Shown here one piece after another: positions 36,153 to 47,197 of a stretch of DNA of 64,000 nt. The notes under the pieces were generated by a model. That model saw only the letters and a program-made list of their open reading frames with translations, was not told the origin of the DNA and searched no databases. A program made the translations under genes and the position numbers. Position 1 is the stretch's first letter. Each line of letters opens with the position of its first letter. This stretch comes from Cohnella pontilimi (GTDB lineage Bacteria; Bacillota; Bacilli; Paenibacillales; Paenibacillaceae): positions 186,001-250,000 of the forward strand of contig NZ_SUPK01000005.1 in NCBI RefSeq assembly GCF_005049045.1. The letters are read 5' to 3'.

Positions 36153-36920
36153 ATGGAACATTTAGCGCCTGTTATTGAAGTCGGCGGAATCAAATTCGAT
36201 TTGGCCGGCATTTTCATGATCGTGCTCACGAGCCTGGTCGTGTTCATTCTAGCTCGATTGGCCGTTCGCAACCTGTCGGTAGACAACCCCGGCAAGCTGC
36301 AAAACTTCCTCGAGTGGGTCGTCGAGTTCGTTCAAGGAATCATTGGACAAGCGATGGACTACAAGAAGGGCCGCGCTTATCTCGGGCTCGGCTTGACGCT
36401 TATCCTGTACATTTTCGTGTCCAATATGCTGGGCCTGCCGTTCGGCATCGTAACGGAAGTGCACGATGGGCATATTCCGACCTTCTTCGGCCAGCCGCTG
36501 GTGGTGGAAGGAGCACATGAGCACGTAGCGTTCTCGTGGTGGAAATCGCCGACTGCGGATGCGTCGATGACGATGGCCCTCGCACTGATCGTCATCATCC
36601 TGTCGCACGTTCAGGGTCTTCGCCAAAACACGAAGCATTATCTTCAGCACTACACGCGCAACCCGAATCCGCTGTTCCTGCCGATTCACTTGATCGAGCT
36701 GGTCTCCAAACCGCTCACGCTCGGCCTTCGTCTTTTCGGCAACATCTTTGCCGGCGAGGTCATGATCGGCGTTATTCTCGGCATGGGCTGGATCGGAATT
36801 CCCGCGATGCTCTTGTGGCAAGGTTTCAGTATTTTCGTAGGCGCGATTCAGTCCTTCGTATTCGTGATGTTGACGATGGTTTACATCTCGCAGGCCGTCG
36901 TTCACGAAGAGGATCATTAA
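36153..36920 (+). CDS. atpB: ATP synthase subunit a
   Basis: The product has 255 residues and forms the proton half-channels next to the c-ring. The key segment SKPLTLGLRLFGNIFAGEV contains the essential Arg. AAAGGGGTGAG precedes the ATG at 36153; an earlier in-frame ATG at 36129 overlaps atpI and precedes the ribosome site. Confidence 0.96.
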   Translation: MEHLAPVIEVGGIKFDLAGIFMIVLTSLVVFILARLAVRNLSVDNPGKLQNFLEWVVEFVQGIIGQAMDYKKGRAYLGLGLTLILYIFVSNMLGLPFGIVTEVHDGHIPTFFGQPLVVEGAHEHVAFSWWKSPTADASMTMALALIVIILSHVQGLRQNTKHYLQHYTRNPNPLFLPIHLIELVSKPLTLGLRLFGNIFAGEVMIGVILGMGWIGIPAMLLWQGFSIFVGAIQSFVFVMLTMVYISQAVVHEEDH

Positions 36921-36927
36921 ACAATAA

Positions 36928-37173
<246 letters not shown>

Positions 37174-37279
37174 TCAAGGCAATCGAAACGCAAGGCGCGG
37201 AGTGCCAATGCCTCCACGCCTTCCTTTCTGCAATGCCCCTTGCATAATGAGATCAGCCGTTTGAAAGGAGTGAAGACCG

Positions 37280-37765
37280 GTGACGTTAAATTTGGCCAAC
37301 TTTTTTATCCAATTGATCGCCTTCGCCATTCTGTTCTGGCTGCTGCAGCGGTATGCGTTCAAGCCGCTGTTCGGCGTGATGGAGAAGCGCCGTCAGATGG
37401 TGCTTGAGCAAATGGAAAGCGCTCAGAAAAACCGCGACGAAGCGAATCAATATATCGAAGAGCAGAGACAGGCTCTTCAACAAGCCCGCAAGGAAGCCTA
37501 CGACATCATCGAGCAAGCGAAGTCCACCGGATCGAAGCAAGCCGACGATATCCTCAAGGCTGCCCGCAGCGAAACCGAGCGCCTGAAAGAAGAGGCTGCC
37601 CGCGACATCGAGAACGAGAAGAACAAAGCGGTAGCCGCGCTGAAAGCTCAGGTGAGCGGATTGTCCGTCCTGATCGCTTCCAAGATTATCGAGAAGCAAG
37701 TAGATGAGCAAACGCAGCAGCAATTGATTGACCAATACCTTCAAGAGGTAGGGAACAAGTCATGA
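37280..37765 (+). CDS. atpF: ATP synthase subunit b
   Basis: The product has 161 residues: one N-terminal membrane helix (about 5-25) and a long charged coiled coil that forms the peripheral stalk. GTG start with AAAGGAGTGAAG upstream. The last codons overlap atpH (ATGA). Confidence 0.95.
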   Translation: MTLNLANFFIQLIAFAILFWLLQRYAFKPLFGVMEKRRQMVLEQMESAQKNRDEANQYIEEQRQALQQARKEAYDIIEQAKSTGSKQADDILKAARSETERLKEEAARDIENEKNKAVAALKAQVSGLSVLIASKIIEKQVDEQTQQQLIDQYLQEVGNKS

Positions 37766-38307
37766 GCCGCGGCACGGTTGTAACGAAACGGTACGCGAAG
37801 GCTTTGTTTGAACTCACGCAGGGTCAAGGCGTCGTATCGGAGACGGAAGAGCAATTGAAATTAATCGTAGAAGCGACGCAGAGCGACGCGGAAATCCGCG
37901 CGTTTCTGGCTGCTCCCGGCATCGGCACGAACAGCAAAATTCAAGTGCTGCGCACAGCCTTCGGAGACAAGGTGTCCGAGTTCGTTCTCAACACGGTCAG
38001 CCTGCTGATCGAACGGGGACGTCAAGGCGATCTCCCGGCGCTGCTTGAAGCGTTCCGCCATGTTTCGGGCGACGCTCTCGGCCGCGCGGATGCGCTTGTG
38101 ACGTCGGCCAAGCCGCTGGGCGAGGACGAGAAAAATAAATTGGCGGGCCAATTCGGTTCGCTGATCGGCAAGACCGTTCGCGTGGAAAATGTCGTCGATC
38201 CCGCGCTGCTCGGCGGATTAACCGTCCGCATAGGAGACACGCTGTACGACGGAAGTCTTCGCGGCAAGCTGGATCGGCTTTCGAAACAACTGGAAACGTC
38301 CGTTTAA
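37762..38307 (+). CDS. atpH: ATP synthase subunit delta
   Basis: The product has 181 residues. It has the helical N-domain (VVTKRYAKALFELTQ) and the C-terminal signature DPALLGGLTVRIGDTLYDGSLRGKLDRL. It joins the peripheral stalk to F1. Translationally coupled to atpF. Confidence 0.95.
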   Translation: MSRGTVVTKRYAKALFELTQGQGVVSETEEQLKLIVEATQSDAEIRAFLAAPGIGTNSKIQVLRTAFGDKVSEFVLNTVSLLIERGRQGDLPALLEAFRHVSGDALGRADALVTSAKPLGEDEKNKLAGQFGSLIGKTVRVENVVDPALLGGLTVRIGDTLYDGSLRGKLDRLSKQLETSV

Positions 38308-39855
<1,548 letters not shown>

Positions 39856-39910
39856 GACGCTGAGGCCGGGGCCGCCTTCGGGCGGTCCGGCAATAAGGTG
39901 GTGAATTGGA

Positions 39911-40780
39911 TTGGCTAAAGGCATACGCGAAATCAAGCGCTCGATCAAGAGCAAGCAGAGCATGAAGCAGATCACCCGTGCGATGGAGATGGTTTCGGCA
40001 GCGAAGCTGAAGCGCGCGCAGAACGCGGCGGTTGCTTCCCGGCCATACGCCGACAAGCTCCGCGAAGTGGTGTTCAGCATCGCTTCCGCATCCGGCAGCG
40101 TCAAGCATCCGATGCTCCAGTCGCGCGAAGTGAAGCGTACGGCGTATCTGGTTATTACGTCAGACCGCGGTCTGGCCGGGGGCCTGAACACGAACCTGCT
40201 TCGGAGACTGCTTAACGAGATTCGCGCAAGACACACCTCGCCGGATCAGTACGCGGTGTTCGTCATCGGCCGTAAAGGCCGCGACTTCCTGAACCGCCGG
40301 AATATTCCGATTGCGAAGGAAATTACCGGGATGTCGGATTCTCCGACCTTTGCGGATGTCAAGCCGATCGCGGCGGCCGCCGTTCAAGGATTCGAGAACG
40401 GTACGTACGACGAACTGGTACTGGCTTATAACGAATTCCGCAACGCGATCACGCAAATTCCGACGCTGCAGAAGCTGCTTCCGTTGGATGCGGGGGATAT
40501 CGGCGGCGCCGGTCAAGGCGCGAAGGCGGACTATGAATATGAGCCATCCGCGGAGGAAGTGCTGCAGGTTCTGCTGCCTAAGTATGCAGAAACGTTGGTG
40601 TACAGCGCTATGCTGGACAACAAGGCGAGCGAGCACGGCGCACGGATGACGGCCATGGGCAACGCAACCAAGAATGCTACGAAGATGATTTCGCAGCTGA
40701 CGCTGACTTATAACCGTGCCCGCCAAGCGGCGATTACGCAAGAAATTGCGGAAATCGTAGGCGGCGCGAACGCTTTGTAA
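39911..40780 (+). CDS. atpG: ATP synthase subunit gamma
   Basis: The product has 289 residues, the rotor shaft of F1. It starts MAKGIREIKRSIKSKQSMKQ and ends with NRARQAAITQEIAEIVGGA, both canonical. TTG start with AAGGTGGTG upstream. It is followed by an unusual 160-bp gap before atpD. Confidence 0.96.
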   Translation: MAKGIREIKRSIKSKQSMKQITRAMEMVSAAKLKRAQNAAVASRPYADKLREVVFSIASASGSVKHPMLQSREVKRTAYLVITSDRGLAGGLNTNLLRRLLNEIRARHTSPDQYAVFVIGRKGRDFLNRRNIPIAKEITGMSDSPTFADVKPIAAAAVQGFENGTYDELVLAYNEFRNAITQIPTLQKLLPLDAGDIGGAGQGAKADYEYEPSAEEVLQVLLPKYAETLVYSAMLDNKASEHGARMTAMGNATKNATKMISQLTLTYNRARQAAITQEIAEIVGGANAL

Positions 40781-40800
40781 TTGTATTTGGCATTATGGGG

Positions 40801-40917
40801 CCCCCAAAAAGTAATCGGATTAGGCTCTCAGGTTTTCTGGGGGCTCCCCCAAAAGTAATCGGAATAAGCATCGAAGCTTAACGTCACTTTTGGGGGATCA
40901 CTGAACACTTTTTGGGG
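40801..40917. repeat. Nested inverted repeats between atpG and atpD
   Basis: Two direct copies of CCCCCAAAAAGTAATCGG (40801 and, with one A fewer, 40846) face two inverted copies of ACTTTTGGGGG type (40886-40896 and 40907-40917). The outer pair CCCCAAAAAGT/ACTTTTTGGGG encloses the inner pair CCCCCAAAAGT/ACTTTTGGGGG, which itself closes a small TAAGC...GCTTA hairpin. There is no T-tract after the stems. Confidence 0.85.
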
Positions 40918-40922
40918 AGTAG

Positions 40923-42359
<1,437 letters not shown>

Positions 42360-42386
42360 TCCGCCGCCGGCCAGGGAGGAATCGAA

Positions 42387-42785
42387 ATGAGCACCCTACG
42401 ACTCGAAATCGTCACACCGGAACGCAAGGTGTACGAAGAAGACGTGAACATGGTCGTCGTCAAGGGCGTTGCGGGTGAGCTCGGGATTCTCCCGAACCAC
42501 ATCCCGCTCGTCACGCCGCTGAAGATCGCACCCGTGAAAGCCAAAAAAGACGGCAAGGACGAATACATTGCCGTTCATGGCGGCTTCATGGAAGTCCGCA
42601 AGGACAAAGTGGTCATCTTGGCGGAAGCGGCCGAGCTCGGCCAGGACATCGACGTAATCCGCGCCCGCGAGGCGAAGGAACGCGCCGAACGCCGCCTCGC
42701 CGACCGCGCGTCCGAACTAGACATCCGCCGCGCCGAGTTGGCGCTCCAACGCGCCACCAGCCGCCTGACGGTAGCAGGAGAGTAA
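42387..42785 (+). CDS. atpC: ATP synthase subunit epsilon
   Basis: The product has 132 residues. A beta-sandwich head ([36 protein letters not shown]) is followed by the C-terminal helical pair that can inhibit F1. CAGGGAGGAA precedes the ATG. Last gene of the operon. Confidence 0.96.
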   Translation: MSTLRLEIVTPERKVYEEDVNMVVVKGVAGELGILPNHIPLVTPLKIAPVKAKKDGKDEYIAVHGGFMEVRKDKVVILAEAAELGQDIDVIRAREAKERAERRLADRASELDIRRAELALQRATSRLTVAGE

Positions 42786-42794
42786 ACTAGCGAA

Positions 42795-42845
42795 GAGCCC
42801 ATAGCGAACACCCGAAAGGGTGCACGCTATGGGCTTTTTTTTTGT
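42795..42845 (+). terminator. Terminator of the atp operon
   Basis: The stem GCCCATAGCG...CGCTATGGGC encloses CACCC...GGGTG and is followed by nine T. Confidence 0.92.
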
Positions 42846-42898
42846 GCCAACCTACTGATTACTTACCCCATCGCAACGAACGTATCCTCTTACCAACT

Positions 42899-42927
42899 TT
42901 GATTCCCACAACCTATTGCAGTACAAT
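42899..42927 (+). promoter_or_regulatory. Promoter of the YpdA-type reductase
   Basis: TTGATT (42899-42904), a 17-bp spacer and TACAAT (42922-42927). Confidence 0.6.
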
Positions 42928-42964
42928 TTACGGATAAGAAAAGGCAGATGAGGGGTGCGGGAAA

Positions 42965-43942
42965 TTGGAAGATGTCGTGATCATCGGGGCGGGGCCGTGC
43001 GGGTTGTCGGCGGCTGCGGAGCTGCAGAATCATGGATTTGACCCTTTGGTGATCGAAAAGGAAAACGTCGTGCATTCGATCGCTTGTTATCCGACCTATA
43101 TGCAATTTTTCAGTACGGCTGCGCTCCTGGAGATCGCAAGTGTACCGTTCATTACGCCGAATGAGAAACCTTATCGTCTAGAAGCTCTCCACTATTACCG
43201 GACGGTGGCGGAGCGCAGAGAGATGCGGATCCGGCGTTACGAGAAGGTAACGGAGGTCAATCGGGTGGGAGACGCTTTCGTGATCCGTTCCGTCAGAAGG
43301 ACGGGGGAGACGCTGGAGACGCGGGCTCGTGTGGTTGTCGTGGCGACGGGATACTTCGACCATCCGAACTTGATCGGAATTCCGGGGGAAGAGCTGCCGC
43401 ATGTGTCGCACTTTTTCCGGGAAGCGCATCCTTACGCGGGTATGAGAGTAGTCGTGATCGGGGGAAGTAACTCCGCGGTCGACGCCTCCCTGGAAATGGA
43501 ACGTGTAGGGGCCAAAGTGACCGTCGTCTATCGCGGCGAATCGGTGTCGGCGAATATTAAACCGTGGGTTCGTCCGATTTTCGACAGTATGGCGAGCAAA
43601 GGCCGCATCGACTTGCGCCTGAATTCCCGGGTCACGGAAATCCGCCCGCATGAAGTGACGGTGGAGTCCCAAAATGGTGCGGAGACGCTGGAATGCGACT
43701 TCGTGCTGGCGCTGACGGGTTTTCGGCCGGACCGGGGCTTTCTCCGTGCCATGGGCATCGAGGCGCCGGACGGAGTCATCCCGCCGACGCATAATCCGGA
43801 GACCATGGAGACGAACGTACCCGGACTTTATTTAGCGGGTGTCGTGTCGACCGGCCGGGACGCCAACGAGATATTTATTGAAAGCGGCCGGTTCCATGGC
43901 CGTAAAATCGCCGAGCATTTGGCCTCTATAACCAACAATTGA
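42965..43942 (+). CDS. ypdA: YpdA-family bacillithiol-disulfide reductase candidate
   Basis: The product has 325 residues. It has an FAD-binding GAGPCG (residues 8-13) and an NAD(P)H-binding GGSNSAVDA (about 165), but no CxxC redox pair of thioredoxin reductases. That is the YpdA/Bdr pattern, in which the Cys of GAGPCG is the working thiol. The expected role is NADPH-dependent reduction of bacillithiol disulfide. TTG start with AGGGGTG upstream. Confidence 0.9.
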   Translation: MEDVVIIGAGPCGLSAAAELQNHGFDPLVIEKENVVHSIACYPTYMQFFSTAALLEIASVPFITPNEKPYRLEALHYYRTVAERREMRIRRYEKVTEVNRVGDAFVIRSVRRTGETLETRARVVVVATGYFDHPNLIGIPGEELPHVSHFFREAHPYAGMRVVVIGGSNSAVDASLEMERVGAKVTVVYRGESVSANIKPWVRPIFDSMASKGRIDLRLNSRVTEIRPHEVTVESQNGAETLECDFVLALTGFRPDRGFLRAMGIEAPDGVIPPTHNPETMETNVPGLYLAGVVSTGRDANEIFIESGRFHGRKIAEHLASITNN

Positions 43943-43956
43943 GCAACCCTCCCGAA

Positions 43957-43986
43957 TTGACTTCGTCAGCGTCAGACACTTATACT
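43957..43986 (+). promoter_or_regulatory. Promoter of the envelope-glycosylation-like cluster
   Basis: TTGACT (43957-43962), an 18-bp spacer and TATACT (43981-43986). Confidence 0.6.
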
Positions 43987-43998
43987 GTGATAAGCAAT

Positions 43999-44013
43999 TG
44001 AGAATGTTTCTCA
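43999..44013 (+). promoter_or_regulatory. Fur-family-like operator
   Basis: TGAGAAT-G-TTTCTCA is a 7-1-7 dyad just after the promoter's -10, at or beyond the start point. It matches 11 of 14 positions of the TGATAAT-N-ATTATCA consensus and closely resembles the site at 48754 before the FTR1 operon. Confidence 0.5.
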
Positions 44014-44039
44014 CATGGGACGTGCGGAGGGTCAAGGGC

Positions 44040-45002
44040 ATGCGGGCAATGACAGCAAAAGCGTGGAAAGGAACCGTCGGCATCTCGATGCTGGCGGTTT
44101 TCGTATGGCTGGCTTTGCGCTTCTGGGAAACGCGCGAAATCGCTGATGCCTTCCGGTCGCTTCTTGCCCTGCCGGCGATGATCGCGCTGATGACTGCGGC
44201 ATACGCATGCTCGTTCCTCCTCAAAGCAGCCGCTTGGCGCATCTATGCACAAGGCAAAGAGCCGATCCACAAGCATCTGCCCCCGCTCGGTTACAGTCTG
44301 TTCGTGAATCATTTGCTGCCGATCAAAGTCGGAGATTTGGTTCGTTCGGGTTTGGCAGCCAAGCTGGAACGCCGGTCTTGGGACGAGGCGCTGCATACGG
44401 TTGGCGTGATGAGAATGATGGATATTTCCGTTCTCCTGGCTTTCGGAGCTTGCGGTTTGGCCGTATGGGGAATTCCGTGGGAACCCGACAACGGCTGGCG
44501 CATCGTCGCCGTCTCCGCTGCCGCGTTGCTGCTCCTCATCGTGGGAATCGGCTTCGCAGCCAAACGGGGTCGCGCCTTCGCAGCCCGCCACTGGAGCTTG
44601 CTGCGAAGCTTGCTCACCATCCGGGCCGGGGCAGCGTGGCTGCTCACGGCATGCAGCTGGATCCTCGAAGGCGCGGTGCCGTTCGGCGTGCTGTATGCGA
44701 TGCAAGATCATGTCGCGCCCGGACAAGCCGTATGGGTGAACAGCATGACGGTCGGAGGTCAAGTGTTTCATGTGACCCCGGGAGGGATCGGCACTTATGA
44801 GACGACGATGTCGGCTTCTCTGGCCGCGATCGGCGTCGATGCCTCGACGGCGATTACTGCCGCCGTCGTTTCGCATGCCTACAAATTCCTGTTCGCTTTC
44901 GCGGCAGGCTTCCTTTCCTGGGCGGCCATGCCCGTCCCGTTGCAAGAAGGTATCCGGTGGCTGTCGCGCCGCCGGACGGAAAAGGGGGAACGCGCAGAAT
45001 GA
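44040..45002 (+). CDS. UPF0104/LPG-synthase-TM-like membrane protein (putative flippase)
   Basis: The product has 320 residues and about eight membrane helices. Family marks are LFVNHLLPIKVGDLVRSGLAAK and HVTPGGIGTYETTMSASLAAIGV, which place it with the YbhN/AglD-type lysylphosphatidylglycerol synthetase transmembrane family. It lacks the soluble MprF aminoacyl domain, so lipid or lipid-linked sugar translocation is more likely than lysyl transfer. GCGGAGGG lies 8 bp before the ATG. Its stop overlaps the next start (ATGA). Confidence 0.85.
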   Translation: MRAMTAKAWKGTVGISMLAVFVWLALRFWETREIADAFRSLLALPAMIALMTAAYACSFLLKAAAWRIYAQGKEPIHKHLPPLGYSLFVNHLLPIKVGDLVRSGLAAKLERRSWDEALHTVGVMRMMDISVLLAFGACGLAVWGIPWEPDNGWRIVAVSAAALLLLIVGIGFAAKRGRAFAARHWSLLRSLLTIRAGAAWLLTACSWILEGAVPFGVLYAMQDHVAPGQAVWVNSMTVGGQVFHVTPGGIGTYETTMSASLAAIGVDASTAITAAVVSHAYKFLFAFAAGFLSWAAMPVPLQEGIRWLSRRRTEKGERAE

Positions 45003-46477
45003 AACGCGCTTCGACATTCGAAATTATCGCCGCCCGGGCATGGAACGTGCTGAACGAAGGCCGTCCGTTTACGCCGGTTTTCGTGGTCGGCACGTTCCTG
45101 CTGTATCATGCCGGAAATTGGGCGGACCCGTCGTTCTGGCCGGCATTCGCGGCCGCCCTGGCGGGAACCTTGCCACTGCTCATCATCTATTTCTTTTATG
45201 ACTTCCCGCTCTATTTGCGCAATTATTTGTGGCTCCCGCTCGTGGCAGCCATCATCCTTTGGGGCGGCGAACGCCAGATGCTCGGACTCTGGCTGACCGG
45301 CACTGCACTCTACTTCTTTTTCACCGTGTTTTTCTGGGGGACGTTCTATTATCACTTGAGGATCGGCACGTCGTGGCTCAATTTCACGAGGTTCTGGAAA
45401 CTGGTGCTGCAGCACAGCGACTCCACGAGCGGCAACGCGCAAGAACAGCTTCCCAAAACGATGCTGCTGCTCTATATGCTCCAAACGATGCTGGGCTGGG
45501 CGCTGCCCGGAAGCGGCGCCATGACATCAGACTGGGTGACCGCACTCCTTTTCGAAGCTTCCGTTTTCTTGTTCGCCTTCATCCTGCATCGTTATTTGTT
45601 TGACTGGAAGCCGAAGGAAAGGCAGGAGTCTCCGGAGACACTTCCCGCGGTCGGCCGCCCCATCAGCAAAAAGGTGTACGTGCTCGTCGTGGACGGCATG
45701 CGCAAAGACCGTTTCGAAGAAGCCGATGCCCCTTTTCTAAAAAGCCTTCGTGCCCAAGGTGCGGAATACACATCGATGGAGACGGTGTATCCGGCGCGTA
45801 CGGTCGTCTGTTTTTCGTCGATGTTCACCGGAACGTACCCTCGCGAGCACGGCATTACGTCGAACATGGTTTGGCGTCTGGGCGTCCGCACCGAAACGAT
45901 ATTCGATTCAATGCGCAAAATCGGCAAAACGGGACGTCTGGTCGGCATCGCCCACCTGATCGACTCGATGGGCGACGATGTGGATGCGGTGACCGCGGTC
46001 GCCCATTACGACGAAGCCGACGCGATGGCCGTGGAATTGGCGAAGCAGGTCGTGGAGCGTCACAATCCCGATTTGCTCGTGCTTCAGCTGATTGGAACCG
46101 ATCAGATCGGACATAGCCGAGGAGCATTATATGATGAATACCGTCAAAAGATCGAGGAAGCGGACCGGCTGCTGCAAAATTTCGTGAACTGGCTCGACGA
46201 GCGCGGGTTGATGGAGGAAGCGACGATTCTCGTTTGCGCGGATCACGGGCAGGCGATCGGCATCGGCGGGCACGGTCATTTGGACGAGGGCGAACGGTGG
46301 GTTCCGTTTTTCTTGTCCGGACACGGCATCCGCCAAGGCGTCAAAGTGGAAGTCCCGCACTCCCTCGTATCCGTAGCGCCGACTTTGGCATACTTGCTCG
46401 GCGCACCCTATCCCAATCACAGCCGGGGGCCTGTCCTGACGGAAGCGCTGAAGGAAAGAGGAACACCGAACGCATGA
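44999..46477 (+). CDS. Membrane-anchored alkaline-phosphatase-superfamily phosphodiesterase
   Basis: The product has 492 residues. About five to six membrane helices fill residues 1-205. A type I phosphodiesterase/nucleotide pyrophosphatase-like domain follows: VLVVDGMRKDRF (first metal Asp), METVYPARTVVCFSSMFTG (nucleophile Thr region), LIGTDQIGHSRG and CADHGQAIGIGGHGHL (metal ligands). The catalytic set looks complete. The active domain probably faces outside. Substrate unknown; phosphodiester lipids or polymers are reasonable guesses. Coupled by 4-bp overlaps to both neighbours. Confidence 0.85.
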   Translation: MKRASTFEIIAARAWNVLNEGRPFTPVFVVGTFLLYHAGNWADPSFWPAFAAALAGTLPLLIIYFFYDFPLYLRNYLWLPLVAAIILWGGERQMLGLWLTGTALYFFFTVFFWGTFYYHLRIGTSWLNFTRFWKLVLQHSDSTSGNAQEQLPKTMLLLYMLQTMLGWALPGSGAMTSDWVTALLFEASVFLFAFILHRYLFDWKPKERQESPETLPAVGRPISKKVYVLVVDGMRKDRFEEADAPFLKSLRAQGAEYTSMETVYPARTVVCFSSMFTGTYPREHGITSNMVWRLGVRTETIFDSMRKIGKTGRLVGIAHLIDSMGDDVDAVTAVAHYDEADAMAVELAKQVVERHNPDLLVLQLIGTDQIGHSRGALYDEYRQKIEEADRLLQNFVNWLDERGLMEEATILVCADHGQAIGIGGHGHLDEGERWVPFFLSGHGIRQGVKVEVPHSLVSVAPTLAYLLGAPYPNHSRGPVLTEALKERGTPNA

Positions 46478-47166
46478 AAATCATCGTGTTTTTGCCTGCA
46501 CATAACGAAGCCATGAACATCGCGCAAGTGATCTCGCGAGTTCCCAGACATTTTCGCCCGGATGTAACCGTGGAGGTTCTCGTCATCGATGACGGATCGA
46601 CCGACTCGACGGTACAAGCCGCCCGGGAGGCGGGGGCTGACCACGTGGTGTCGTTCGGCACGAACCGGGGTCTGGGGGCCGCCGTGCGGGAAGGGCTTAA
46701 ACGCTGTCTCGCGCTTGGAGCGGATATCGGGCTTATGATCGACGCCGACAACGAGTATCCGCCGGAGCAAATCCCGGAAGTGCTCGCGCCTATTCTGGAC
46801 GATAAAGCCGACTACACAATGGGCTCCCGCTTCAAGGGACAGATCCAAGGCATGACCTTGATCCGGAGGCTGGGCAACTATGGGTTCACCTTTCTGCAGA
46901 CGCTGCTGCTTCGCCGTTGGATATGGGACGGCCAATCCGGCATGAGAGGATTCAGCCGCAAGGCGATGGAATCCGCGCGGATTATTCACGATTACAATTA
47001 CGCGCAGGTGCTGACACTCAACTTGATCCGACAGGGGTTTCGGATGGCGGAAGTTCCGATCCATTACCGCGTGAGAACGCAAGGGGAATCATTCATCAAG
47101 TTTCGCGCTTATGTGACGCGCGTTTTGCCGGCGATTTGGCGGGAGCTGAGAACGCCGGTACGCTAA
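46474..47166 (+). CDS. Family 2 glycosyltransferase (polyprenyl-phosphate sugar synthase-like)
   Basis: The product has 230 residues, the size of soluble DPM1-type enzymes. It begins MKIIVFLPAHNEAMNIAQVI, then VLVIDDGSTDST, NRGLGAAVREGLKRCL and the metal-binding LMIDADNEYPPEQI. Such enzymes load a sugar onto a polyprenyl phosphate. The ATG overlaps the previous stop; the frame is open upstream inside that gene and is not used. Confidence 0.88.
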   Translation: MKIIVFLPAHNEAMNIAQVISRVPRHFRPDVTVEVLVIDDGSTDSTVQAAREAGADHVVSFGTNRGLGAAVREGLKRCLALGADIGLMIDADNEYPPEQIPEVLAPILDDKADYTMGSRFKGQIQGMTLIRRLGNYGFTFLQTLLLRRWIWDGQSGMRGFSRKAMESARIIHDYNYAQVLTLNLIRQGFRMAEVPIHYRVRTQGESFIKFRAYVTRVLPAIWRELRTPVR

Positions 47167-47197
47167 AAAGCTCACAAAGGGAAGGGAGGGGGAGCGG

